DNA from: Selenomonadaceae bacterium
GTDB lineage: Bacteria > Bacillota > Negativicutes > Selenomonadales > Selenomonadaceae
NCBI GenBank assembly: GCA_017554235.1
Contig: JAFZIV010000050.1
Coordinates: 20,386-84,385 of the forward strand
Reading direction: 5' to 3'
DNA length: 64,000 nucleotides
Positions 16,357 to 23,549 of this stretch are shown here, piece by piece; the stretch's first letter is position 1, and the number at the start of each line of letters is the position of its first letter. A model generated the notes under the pieces. The model saw only the letters and a list, made by a program, of their open reading frames with translations. It made no database searches and was not told where the DNA came from. A program made the translations under genes and the position numbers.

Positions 16357-16402
16357 TTATAGACGAAGCGTTTATTAGAGTTATTAGAGACATTAAAAAA
16401 AA

Positions 16403-17881
16403 TTAACCTTGACTGACATAACTGCGCTTATTTGCAGGAATTTTATCCCATTCAACATTATTTGCAGAAATATTATTTTTCAGTGAATACGCCGCCGCAA
16501 TTCCAGCCGCCTCGCCTATGCTCATACAAGTAGGCTGAATCCTCATCGACGCTTGCAAAATAAAACTCGCGCTTATGCAACGACCGGTAACAATTAAATT
16601 TGAAATTTTATCGGTTATCAGCGAACGATACGGAATTTCATAAAATCCGCCTTTCGGCAATTTTTCTGAAACTTTTTCGCCATGCGCGTCAATAAACCAA
16701 GCTGTTCTGCAAACTGCGTCGGGAAATCTGCTTTGATTGTGATAATCGTCCTCCACCAAATAATATTTTCCTTTTATCCTCCAAGATTCTCTCGCGCCTA
16801 AAATTGCCGCCTCTCGACTGATATAAGCATTTTCAAATCCCGGCAAATGTTTTACCAAATAATTTGCCATATTTCGCATCATTTTTCTGCCATAAACTAC
16901 CGCTTGACTGTATTCAATCGCGTCAGTCGATTTAAATTTCACTGGAATTTCTGGAAAATTACACGACATTACACCTTTTTTTCCGATAATCGCGTAAGCC
17001 TGCATATATTCGGCTTCTTCCTGCGTAAGTTCTCCGCTATCAACTCCGCGTGCCATCAACGCTTCCAATTTGTAACGCTGTTTTCTGTGCATCGCTTCCG
17101 CAATTTCTAAGTAAGGCAGCTCCGATTTACACCAATCCTCTTGCAAATCAATAACTACATATTTATAAAGTTTTTCTATGTCAATTCCGCCCATTTCAAA
17201 TCGAAAACTCATCGGCTGATTATTTCCTGTTTTTTCGTAGCCGCGTTCATAATCTACGCCGACATTTCTTGATAAATATGCGTCGCCTGTAGAATCTATA
17301 AAAATTTTCGATTTTATCGCCGCAAGTCCTTCGATAGTTTTTACAATTACAGCAGAAATTTTTTTATTTGAGCTAATCGCGTCAATCAAATCAGTTTGGT
17401 ACAAAATTTTTACGCGATTTTCTTCGCACATTTCATCGTAAATCAAACTCAAAATTTCAGGATTATGCCAAGTTTGCCCGGTTACTTTGTCGTCGTAATC
17501 AATTCCTTTGGCAAGAAGACGATTTTTTATTTCAATAAGATAAGGAGTATCTGAATTTGGCGCGTGAGTTTGCATAAATGGATAAACGCAACCTAAAACT
17601 GCAAGTCCGCCTAGTGCAATTCCACGTTCAATTAAAACAGTTTTTTCTCCATTTTTTGCAGCATTTATCGCCGCCGCAGTTCCGCTAGGACCTCCGCCGC
17701 ATACGCAAACATCAACGTCATACAAAATCGGAATTTCTTTTCCTGCATATTTTAAAGTTTTTCCAGAAATTCTTTCAACAGCCTCAACTTTTTCAATAGA
17801 AGGATTCAAAATTACTCCTGCAGTCGTCAAGCCGGCTAATTTCATAAAATCGCGCCGTGAAATTGGAATTTTAAAATCCAC
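16403..17881 (-). CDS. FAD-dependent oxidoreductase with Tat signal (FAD_oxidored family)
   Basis: A 492-residue protein. The GTG at 17881 is chosen because AAGGGTGA lies just upstream; a TTG 11 codons earlier has no ribosome site. The N-terminus has a twin-arginine signal, SRRDFMKLAGLTTAG, implying export in folded form with its cofactor. A dinucleotide-binding GGGPSG motif follows near residue 65 (DVCVCGGGPSGTAAA). The C-terminal GRCISASFILQASMRIQ and IGEAAGIAAAYSL segments are typical of FAD_oxidored (PF12831) proteins. The substrate is unknown. A 33-base upstream sequence is shared with the gene at 20092. Confidence 0.82.
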   Translation of the reverse strand: MDFKIPISRRDFMKLAGLTTAGVILNPSIEKVEAVERISGKTLKYAGKEIPILYDVDVCVCGGGPSGTAAAINAAKNGEKTVLIERGIALGGLAVLGCVYPFMQTHAPNSDTPYLIEIKNRLLAKGIDYDDKVTGQTWHNPEILSLIYDEMCEENRVKILYQTDLIDAISSNKKISAVIVKTIEGLAAIKSKIFIDSTGDAYLSRNVGVDYERGYEKTGNNQPMSFRFEMGGIDIEKLYKYVVIDLQEDWCKSELPYLEIAEAMHRKQRYKLEALMARGVDSGELTQEEAEYMQAYAIIGKKGVMSCNFPEIPVKFKSTDAIEYSQAVVYGRKMMRNMANYLVKHLPGFENAYISREAAILGARESWRIKGKYYLVEDDYHNQSRFPDAVCRTAWFIDAHGEKVSEKLPKGGFYEIPYRSLITDKISNLIVTGRCISASFILQASMRIQPTCMSIGEAAGIAAAYSLKNNISANNVEWDKIPANKRSYVSQG

Positions 17882-17923
17882 TAAAATCACCCTTAAAATT
17901 TTTTTGTAAAACAACTTTTTATT

Positions 17924-17956
17924 TAATTTCGACTTAAAAATAAATTTCCCTGCAAA
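17924..17956 (-). repeat. 33-base upstream element, copy 1
   Basis: Upstream of the FAD oxidoreductase. It matches 20122-20154 (upstream of the NAD(P)-binding protein) with two differences, including TTTGCAGG and AAGTCGAAATTA on the minus strand. Probably a shared promoter region; no clean -10 was recognised. Confidence 0.6.
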
Positions 17957-17963
17957 CTAAAAA

Positions 17964-17989
17964 AATCCCAACTAATAATCGAAGGGATT
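17964..17989 (-). terminator. Terminator after the ferritin-like gene
   Basis: AATCCC (17964-17969) and GGGATT (17984-17989) form the stem. On the minus strand it reads AATCCCTTCGATT...GTTGGGATTTTTTT, almost the same as the plus-strand terminators at 355 and 48024. Confidence 0.8.
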
Positions 17990-18029
17990 TTGTTTGCGAC
18001 CGTCCGCCGCGTTAGAAAAATTTTTATTT

Positions 18030-18482
18030 TTAAATCTGCGAATTAAACCAATTTTGTTTTCCGATAAGCTCAATCAATTCAAGTTGCTGTTGCGCCGAAT
18101 ACATATCTTCTTCTTCATCTTTGTAATATTCTTCCAAAATTTCAAAAGTTTTATAATCAGTGCGAGCCGCTTCGACAATTTCTCCGAGAAATTTTAAGCC
18201 GTTTTCCGAAACTTTTAAATCATATTTCAAAAATTCTTCCGCGTCTTTAAAAATCGGCGCAGATTTTTTATCTTCAAGTTTAACTTCAACACCAAAATCA
18301 AGAAGTCTGTCAATACATTTCACGACATAGCCGCGCTCTTCTGTTGCGTGTTCTTCATATTTTTTCGCAAGTTTATTCAAACCTTGAGCCGCAAAAATTC
18401 TCGACTGAATCAAATGTCCGTCCGCTTGCTGTGAAAGTTCAGTAACAATAATTTGCAAACCTTTAATAACTTTTTCGTTCAT
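18030..18482 (-). CDS. Ferritin-like four-helix protein with altered diiron ligands
   Basis: A 150-residue helical protein whose pattern follows bacterioferritins (LSQQADGHLIQSRIFAAQGL, then EEHATEERGYVVKCIDRLL, and EEYYKDEEEDMYSAQQQLEL). Bacterioferritins oxidise and store iron using two ExxH motifs. By my alignment the first reads ExxY (ERGY) and the second ExxD (EEED), so the usual ferroxidase histidines are missing. It may be a non-catalytic iron or stress protein. Single gene, ATG start, with a terminator downstream. The alignment was done by eye. Confidence 0.68.
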   Translation of the reverse strand: MNEKVIKGLQIIVTELSQQADGHLIQSRIFAAQGLNKLAKKYEEHATEERGYVVKCIDRLLDFGVEVKLEDKKSAPIFKDAEEFLKYDLKVSENGLKFLGEIVEAARTDYKTFEILEEYYKDEEEDMYSAQQQLELIELIGKQNWFNSQI

Positions 18483-18500
18483 AAAAATTCCTCCAAAATT

Positions 18501-19292
18501 TTAATTTTCTATAGCTTTTTTGAAAGTTTCAAGAGTATTATCTGCCGCTTGTACCAAAAATGCCGTATCTGCTCCGAATGCCAAGAAATTTACGCCTAAA
18601 TCTGCAAAATGTTTCGCTTGTTCAGGCGTTAATGCGATCGTGCCGACAGGTTTTCCAAGATTTTTTATTCTTACAATCATATCGTCCATCGCATTTGCAA
18701 CTTCTTCGTGGAAAATATTTAAACCGTGTCCCATATCAACAGATAAATCAATCGGTCCCAAGAAAATTGCTCCAACGCCCGGAACTTTTACAATTTCATC
18801 AAGATTTTTGTAGCCGAGTTTGCTTTCAATTTGCGGAATTATACAAATTTCTTGCGTTTCGCGTTCAAGATAATCAGCGTGACGACCAAAACGACCTGCA
18901 CGAACTGCAGTTGCTCCAAATCCGCGATTTCCACGCGGCGGATAACTCGCCCAATACATAATTTTTTCGACTTCTTCAGGATAATCAACTTTCGGAATAA
19001 TTATATTTTGAATGCCGCCGTCCAAAAGTTGTTTAAAAATTCCTGTACCTGCTTGAGGAATGCGAACAACAGGCGTCATATCATAAGCCGCAACTGCACG
19101 CGCAATTTCAAAAATTGATTGAACGCTGTGACTTCCGTGTTCGCCGTCAACAAAAAGCCAATCATAATTTGAAGTCGCCAAAACTTCCGCAACTTCCGCT
19201 GATGACAATTCTTGAGCGACACCATATTGAAGTTTTCCTGATTCAATTCCGTGTTTAAATGCGTTGTGCAAATAATCTTTCACCATCGCCAT
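18501..19292 (-). CDS. HpcH/HpaI family aldolase
   Basis: A 263-residue TIM-barrel aldolase. The ATG at 19292 follows GGAGGG. Class II pyruvate-aldolase features are [21 protein letters not shown], the [12 protein letters not shown] loop, the PPRGNRGFG motif, IIPQIES (metal-binding Glu) and [15 protein letters not shown]. Such enzymes cleave 2-keto-3-deoxy-glucarate or 2,4-dihydroxy-hept-2-enedioate-type substrates to pyruvate plus an aldehyde. The specific substrate cannot be told. Promoter elements upstream include a 35-base sequence identical to that before the disulfide reductase gene. Confidence 0.88.
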   Translation of the reverse strand: MAMVKDYLHNAFKHGIESGKLQYGVAQELSSAEVAEVLATSNYDWLFVDGEHGSHSVQSIFEIARAVAAYDMTPVVRIPQAGTGIFKQLLDGGIQNIIIPKVDYPEEVEKIMYWASYPPRGNRGFGATAVRAGRFGRHADYLERETQEICIIPQIESKLGYKNLDEIVKVPGVGAIFLGPIDLSVDMGHGLNIFHEEVANAMDDMIVRIKNLGKPVGTIALTPEQAKHFADLGVNFLAFGADTAFLVQAADNTLETFKKAIEN

Positions 19293-19329
19293 AAAATTTT
19301 TTCCCTCCAATCAAAATTTTATCGAAAAA

Positions 19330-19386
19330 ATTATATCAAAAATATTTTTTAGTTTCAATTTACTATTTCGCCGAAAAGTCAACTTA
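19330..19386 (-). promoter_or_regulatory. Promoter of the aldolase gene with 35-base shared upstream element
   Basis: Minus strand: TTGAAA (19358-19353), 17 bases, TATAAT (19335-19330). The 35 bases at 19352-19386 are identical to 22859-22893 and include the palindrome TTTCGGCGAAA (19376-19366), a candidate operator just upstream of the -35. Confidence 0.75.
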
Positions 19387-19410
19387 TAAAAATTATTTTC
19401 ACAAAAAAAA

Positions 19411-19440
19411 TCCCAACAACTTTTGCCGCTGAGATTTTTT
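19411..19440 (-). terminator. Terminator after the NAD(P)-binding protein gene
   Basis: TCCCAAC (19411-19417) and GCTGAGA (19428-19434) pair with wobbles. The minus-strand T run follows. Confidence 0.65.
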
Positions 19441-19462
19441 TTTCGATTTTTTTCTAAATTTT

Positions 19463-20092
19463 TTATTCGCGAACAACCGAAATTCTTTTTTGAATATTTT
19501 TTCCTGAAATTACCTCGTCAATCATCGCAACCGCATAATCTGCGTAACTGATAATACTTTCGCCTTTGCTGTTCAAAGTAAGTTCTTCACCGGCAAGAAT
19601 ATATTTTCCGGTTTTTTCTCCGTCAGCTTGAAAATCTCCCGCAGGACTTACAAAAGTCCATTTAACATCATTTCTTTTTCTGAGTTCGACAAGTTCATCA
19701 GCTTGAGCAGTTGCAAGCGGCACAAAAATTTTCGGAAAATCCGGCGTATCTTTAACTTGAATTGTGTGTTCTTTATTTACAAAAAGACTTCCCGCGCCGC
19801 CGACAATCAAAAGTCGTGTATCAGTTCCGCTCAACAAATCGCAAAGATGCTGACTTGTTTTAATGTGATTCGGTAAATCTTCTTCTTTCCACGCGCCGAA
19901 ACAATCAATCACGACATCAAAATTTTTCAAATCTTCTTTCGTCAAAGACAAAATATCTTTCACGATAACTTTTTTTGCGTCAGATTTATTTTCGCCGCGA
20001 ACAATAGCCGTGACATCAAGACCGCGATTAACTGCCTCTGTAACAATTTTTTGACCTGCTCGACCATTCGCACAAATTACTGCAATCTTCAT
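19463..20092 (-). CDS. NAD(P)-binding atypical SDR (NmrA/YwnB-like)
   Basis: A 209-residue Rossmann protein beginning MKIAVICANGRAGQKIV (NGxxGx dinucleotide loop), with FDVVIDCFGAW, LLIVGGAGSLF and TFVSPAGDF. It matches small atypical short-chain dehydrogenase-like proteins often annotated as NAD(P)H-binding or putative flavin/quinone reductases. It lacks the classical YxxxK catalytic pair, so it may be regulatory. Single-gene unit with its own terminator and a 33-base upstream element shared with the FAD oxidoreductase. Confidence 0.82.
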   Translation of the reverse strand: MKIAVICANGRAGQKIVTEAVNRGLDVTAIVRGENKSDAKKVIVKDILSLTKEDLKNFDVVIDCFGAWKEEDLPNHIKTSQHLCDLLSGTDTRLLIVGGAGSLFVNKEHTIQVKDTPDFPKIFVPLATAQADELVELRKRNDVKWTFVSPAGDFQADGEKTGKYILAGEELTLNSKGESIISYADYAVAMIDEVISGKNIQKRISVVRE

Positions 20093-20121
20093 TTAAATCC
20101 CTCCAAAATTTTTTCAAAAGT

Positions 20122-20154
20122 TAATTTCGACTTGAAAATAAATTTTCCTGCAAA
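20122..20154 (-). repeat. 33-base upstream element, copy 2
   Basis: Near-identical to 17924-17956, about 30-60 bases before the start of the NAD(P)-binding protein gene. Confidence 0.6.
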
Positions 20155-20170
20155 AATTTAAAAAAAAAAA

Positions 20171-20192
20171 TCTCCGTCGTGTTTGACAGAGA
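20171..20192 (-). terminator. Terminator after the ribbon-helix-helix gene
   Basis: TCTCCGTC and GACAGAGA pair with one mismatch. A long T run follows on the minus strand (A run at 20157-20170). Confidence 0.7.
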
Positions 20193-20215
20193 AAAATTAT
20201 TTTTTTTGAAAATTT

Positions 20216-20461
20216 TTATTCGTCGTCGTCATCGAAATTTATTCCGCGTTTTTTCAAAAGTTCTTTGACATTTGCAATACGTTGAGGTTTATTTTTTTCG
20301 AGCAAATCAATTCCCTGCAAAATCGCCGCAGTTTTTGTGAGATTTTTTTCTTTCGCGACGCGAGCAATTTTTTTAAATTCAAAATCAGTCAATCTCAAAT
20401 CCAGTCTTTTTTCTCTCGGGATTTGAGCTTTAGGTCGTCCTCTATCCAATTCTACCGCCAC
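20216..20461 (-). CDS. Small ribbon-helix-helix-like DNA-binding protein
   Basis: An 81-residue protein. RLDLRLTDFEFKKIARVAKE followed by KNLTKTAAILQGIDLLEK fits a ribbon-helix-helix fold (short basic strand, two helices), as in antitoxins and copy-control repressors. The N-terminus RGRPKAQIPR resembles an AT-hook. The C-terminus ends in an acidic DDDDE. The start is GTG at 20461 with a weak ribosome site. No toxin gene is adjacent, so it is a lone regulator or orphan antitoxin. A repeated sequence in its own promoter suggests autorepression. Confidence 0.7.
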   Translation of the reverse strand: MAVELDRGRPKAQIPREKRLDLRLTDFEFKKIARVAKEKNLTKTAAILQGIDLLEKNKPQRIANVKELLKKRGINFDDDDE

Positions 20462-20490
20462 TTTTCTTAAAATTTTTTATTTTAGCGTAT

Positions 20491-20542
20491 TATATTTTTT
20501 GTACGGATTAAAATCAAGAAAAAATTTTTTGTACGGATTAAA
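20491..20542 (-). promoter_or_regulatory. Promoter with two direct-repeat operators upstream of the RHH gene
   Basis: An identical 19-base sequence ATTTTTTGTACGGATTAAA occurs at 20494-20512 and 20524-20542, spaced 30 bases (about three helical turns). On the minus strand TTGATT and TATAAT are separated by 17 bases that contain one copy (TTAATCCGTACAAAAAA). The other copy lies upstream of the -35. This is the expected layout for a ribbon-helix-helix autorepressor. Confidence 0.75.
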
Positions 20543-20563
20543 TTATTTTTGAGCAAAAAAAAT

Positions 20564-20579
20564 CTCCGCGCTTGCGGAG
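20564..20579 (-). terminator. Terminator after the ZIP transporter gene
   Basis: CTCCGC (20564-20569) and GCGGAG (20574-20579) with a 4-base loop. The minus-strand T run is at 20562-20553. Confidence 0.85.
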
Positions 20580-20590
20580 TAAAAAATTTT

Positions 20591-21370
20591 TCAGCCTAAA
20601 GTTACATCTAAAATCATCATCAGCACAAATCCTAAACTGAAAGCGATTGTTCCAAAATTTGAATGTTTTCCTTCCGACATTTCCGGTATCAATTCTTCGA
20701 CTACTACATATATCATTGCTCCTGCCGCAAATGCAAGCATATATGGCAACCACGTAACTATTAAACTTGACGCTAAAATTGTTATAAATGATGCTATCGG
20801 TTCTACTGCTCCAGATAAAACTCCATAAAAAAATGTTTTCGCTTTGTCCATTCCTTCTGCTCGCAACGGCATTGATACTATCGCTCCTTCAGGAAAATTT
20901 TGTATCGCTATTCCTATCGCCAACGCCATTGCTCCTGCCTCGCTGATTAGTTCATTTCCATTTAAAAAATTTGCATAAACTACACCCACTGCCATTCCTT
21001 CCGGTATATTATGCAATGTTACTGCAAAAATCAATTTCGTTGTTTTTTTCAAATTTGAAATCGGACCTTCAACTTCTTTGTCCATGTGCATATGCGGCGT
21101 TATTTCATCCAAAAATAATAAAAATCCAATCCCAATTAAAAATCCGATTGCCGCCGGTAAAAATGCTAAATTTCCTAAATGCTCCGAGCCTTCAAGCGCA
21201 GGTTGCAATAAACTCCAAAATGATGCCGCTACCATTACTCCTGCCGCAAATCCTGTTAATATTTTTTGCAAATTCGTCGAGATAGAATCTTTCAAAAAAA
21301 ATACCATTGCCGCGCCCAGTGCCGTTCCGAAAAATGGTATTAAAATTCCTAAAATAATTTTTGTATCCAT
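20591..21370 (-). CDS. ZIP family divalent metal transporter
   Basis: A 259-residue membrane protein with about eight segments. The two metal-binding helices carry HNIPEGMAVGVV and QNFPEGAIVS, the ZIP signature (the second usually has His or Asn first; here Gln-Asn). A histidine-containing loop HMHMDKEVE lies between membrane segments 3 and 4. ZIP proteins import Zn, Fe or Mn. Monocistronic with a strong terminator. Confidence 0.9.
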   Translation of the reverse strand: MDTKIILGILIPFFGTALGAAMVFFLKDSISTNLQKILTGFAAGVMVAASFWSLLQPALEGSEHLGNLAFLPAAIGFLIGIGFLLFLDEITPHMHMDKEVEGPISNLKKTTKLIFAVTLHNIPEGMAVGVVYANFLNGNELISEAGAMALAIGIAIQNFPEGAIVSMPLRAEGMDKAKTFFYGVLSGAVEPIASFITILASSLIVTWLPYMLAFAAGAMIYVVVEELIPEMSEGKHSNFGTIAFSLGFVLMMILDVTLG

Positions 21371-21395
21371 TAGCCGACCTCCTTAATTAAAAAAA

Positions 21396-21424
21396 CTGAC
21401 GAATTTTAAAAATTTTTTCGTCAG
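21396..21424 (-). terminator. Hairpin between the disulfide reductase and ZIP genes
   Basis: CTGACGAA (21396-21403) and TTCGTCAG (21417-21424) form a perfect 8-base stem. On the minus strand it is followed by a T run, so it terminates the disulfide reductase transcript. Confidence 0.85.
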
Positions 21425-21451
21425 CTTTATTTTTAAAATTTTTATAAAAAT

Positions 21452-22807
21452 TTATTTGGATTTTTTCAAAATATCTGTAAGCAACGTTGCAATCATATAA
21501 GTTTGCGTCGGAAATGCAAAAATCATTTTTTTCAATTCATCGCCGGTAATTTTTTTATTTATAATCAGCGTCAAGAAATCAAGCCAAGTTCCTGCTTCAC
21601 TGCCGTAAATCGTCGCGCCTGCCAAAAATCCTTCGTTGTCAACAATAAAATCAATTTCAATTTCAGTTTCGCGATTGTCTATCCATTCATTTTGCACGCC
21701 GTAAGGAATTGAAATAATTTTATATTTATCTGCAGATTTTTCAGCTTCATCGAGCGTCACGCCAACTTGACCAATTCGCGGCAATGTGAAAACTAAATTC
21801 GGTATTACAGGATAACAAATCGGCAAATTATTTTTTCCGAGAATTTGTTCGGCAATGTATTCAGATTCAAAACTTGCAGTCGGAGTAAGTTTCGGAATTT
21901 TTTTGTCGATAACGTCGCCGCTCGCAAAAATATTTTTAACTTTTGTACGCAAATATTCATCTACAACAATTCCGCGTCTGCTTGCTTCAATTCCAAGATT
22001 TTCAAGCCCAAGTTCTTCATAATTTGCAACGCGACCTGTCGCATCAAGTACGTAAGTTCCTTCGACGCTCAATCCTGATTTTGTTGTAACTTTATAATTT
22101 TCGGAAATTTTTTCAACTTTATTCACTGCTTCGCCGCAATAAAATTTCGCACCTTGCGCCGTCATTTTTTCAACAATTTTTTTGACATATTTTTCAGGAT
22201 ACGCAAGCAATGGACGATTCGCAAATTCAATAAATGTAACTTTTTTGCCAAGCACCAACGCCATTGACGCAAATTCCATTGAAATAATTCCTGCACCGAT
22301 ACAAATTAAATGTTCAGGCATTTCTTCAATATCCAAAAATTCGCGACTGCCGTGCAAAAATTCTTTTCCTTCAATATTAAGCCGTGCATTACGCTGACCT
22401 GTTCCGATTACAATATATTCTGCAGAAATTTTTTGTTCGCCGGCTTGCACTGTGTGAGCGTCAAGAATTTTTCCTTTTTCGCGAATAAAAGTAAATCCCC
22501 AATTTTTAAACATTCCTGTCAAAATTTCTGGAAACGGATCAAGAATTTTTTTCTTGTACGCCATCAAATTTTTCCAGTTAATTTTAATATTTTTTTCGAC
22601 GCAAAGTCCATTATAGCGTTCAAGTCCTTCAGCAAATTCAAAAGGTCAGTCGAGCAAAATTTTTGCATCGCAACCATAATTTGTGCAAGTTCCGCCCGTC
22701 AAATCAAAATCGACAAGTGCAACTTTTTTTCCTGCCTGCGTCAAAGTCAATGCACCATGCCAACAAGAATGTCCGCTGCCGATAAATACAACATCAAAAT
22801 CGTACAT
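21452..22807 (-). pseudogene. Pyridine nucleotide-disulfide oxidoreductase interrupted by one in-frame TGA
   Basis: Reading from the ATG at 22807 (after AAAGGAG), the frame gives FVVFIGSGHSCWHGALTL-type FAD binding (VFIGSGHSCWHGALTL), the redox motif GGTCTNYGCDAKILLD (CxxxxC), then TGA at 22648-22646, then without any frameshift PFEFAEGLERYNG, an NAD-binding GAGIISMEFASMA, ASGDVIDKK and a C-terminal dimer domain. Relatives of this group appear to have a small residue (Gly or Ala) at the stop position, and GGA to TGA is one base change. Domains otherwise look intact, including the redox cysteines. This is a recent nonsense mutation, a sequencing error, or readthrough. A TetR gene lies directly upstream. 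Confidence 0.88.
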
Positions 22808-22836
22808 CTTCTCAACTCCTTTAAAAATTTTAGATG

Positions 22837-22893
22837 ATTGTATCAAAAAAATTTTTCTGTTTCAATTTACTATTTCGCCGAAAAGTCAACTTA
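22837..22893 (-). promoter_or_regulatory. Promoter of the disulfide reductase gene with 35-base shared element
   Basis: Minus strand: TTGAAA (22865-22860), 17 bases, TACAAT (22842-22837). The 35 bases 22859-22893 are identical to those before the aldolase at 19352 and contain the palindrome TTTCGGCGAAA. The element overlaps the last codons and stop of the TetR gene. Confidence 0.75.
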
Positions 22894-23440
22894 AATACAA
22901 AAATTTTTTCAGCGGTTCAGGCAAAGCATTTTCCAAAAATTTTATAAAATCTTCTGTCGGAATTGGAAAATCTTTCAAAATCATTTCGCAAAGTGTACAA
23001 ACAGTTCCGTAACAATAAACTTTTACAGAAATTTCAATGTCAGTCGGCAAATTTTCTATTTTTTGACTGCGTTTTATGTAATCGGACATAATTTTTATAT
23101 TAACATTAGCAACGTAATTTATAAAAGAATCTTGACCGCTTGTATTTAAAATTAAATTTTTTAAAAAATTTTTGTTTTCAATGGAATAAATTATCCAGTC
23201 AGCGAGAGTATTTTTCCAAACATAATTTTTATAATCAACTTTACGCATAATTTTTTCTGCATCAGTTGAATAAATCCAAGCAATCAAGTCGTATTTATCG
23301 CGGAAGTGATTATAAAAAGAAGTTTTAGAAAGACCGCAATCATTAACAATATCTTTGACAGAAATTTTTTTAAAAGATTTTTTATTGGAAAGTTTTTTTA
23401 AAGATTGAGCAAAAATATCTTTGGTAGAAATTTTTATCAC
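22886..23440 (-). CDS. TetR/AcrR family regulator
   Basis: A 184-residue regulator with an N-terminal TetR HTH: ISVKDIVNDCGLSKTSFYNH followed by FRDKYDLI. The C-terminal part resembles the DhaS-type TetR_C domain. The start is uncertain: the GTG at 23440 is itself part of the GAGGTGATA ribosome site, and the codon at the position used as ATG in other genes here is ATT (23431). It likely controls the disulfide reductase immediately downstream, and perhaps the aldolase that shares the upstream element. Confidence 0.88.
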   Translation of the reverse strand: MIKISTKDIFAQSLKKLSNKKSFKKISVKDIVNDCGLSKTSFYNHFRDKYDLIAWIYSTDAEKIMRKVDYKNYVWKNTLADWIIYSIENKNFLKNLILNTSGQDSFINYVANVNIKIMSDYIKRSQKIENLPTDIEISVKVYCYGTVCTLCEMILKDFPIPTEDFIKFLENALPEPLKKFLYLS

Positions 23441-23484
23441 CTCAAAAATTTTTCATATTATAGCATAAAAATAAAATAAAAAAA

Positions 23485-23514
23485 TCCCAACGTCGGAACG
23501 AAGGGACTTTTTTA
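23485..23514 (-). terminator. Terminator after flhA
   Basis: TCCCAACG and CGAAGGGA (23485-23506) pair as a hairpin. On the minus strand it reads TCCCTTCG...CGTTGGGATTTTTTT, the recurring family. Confidence 0.8.
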
Positions 23515-23549
23515 AATATCAGATTAAGATTTCTTATCTTCTTCAAAAA

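Noticed and set aside
15515..16393. Start of the PheC-like protein at 16393
   Set aside because: It would place translation through the terminator at 16323-16350; AAGGAGG and a signal peptide mark the ATG at 16279.
22646..22648. Selenocysteine reading of the in-frame TGA in the disulfide reductase
   Set aside because: The TGA is eight codons after the CxxxxC redox site, at a position filled by a small residue in relatives; no convincing hairpin of bacterial SECIS type follows (only a 4-base CCTT/AAGG stem).
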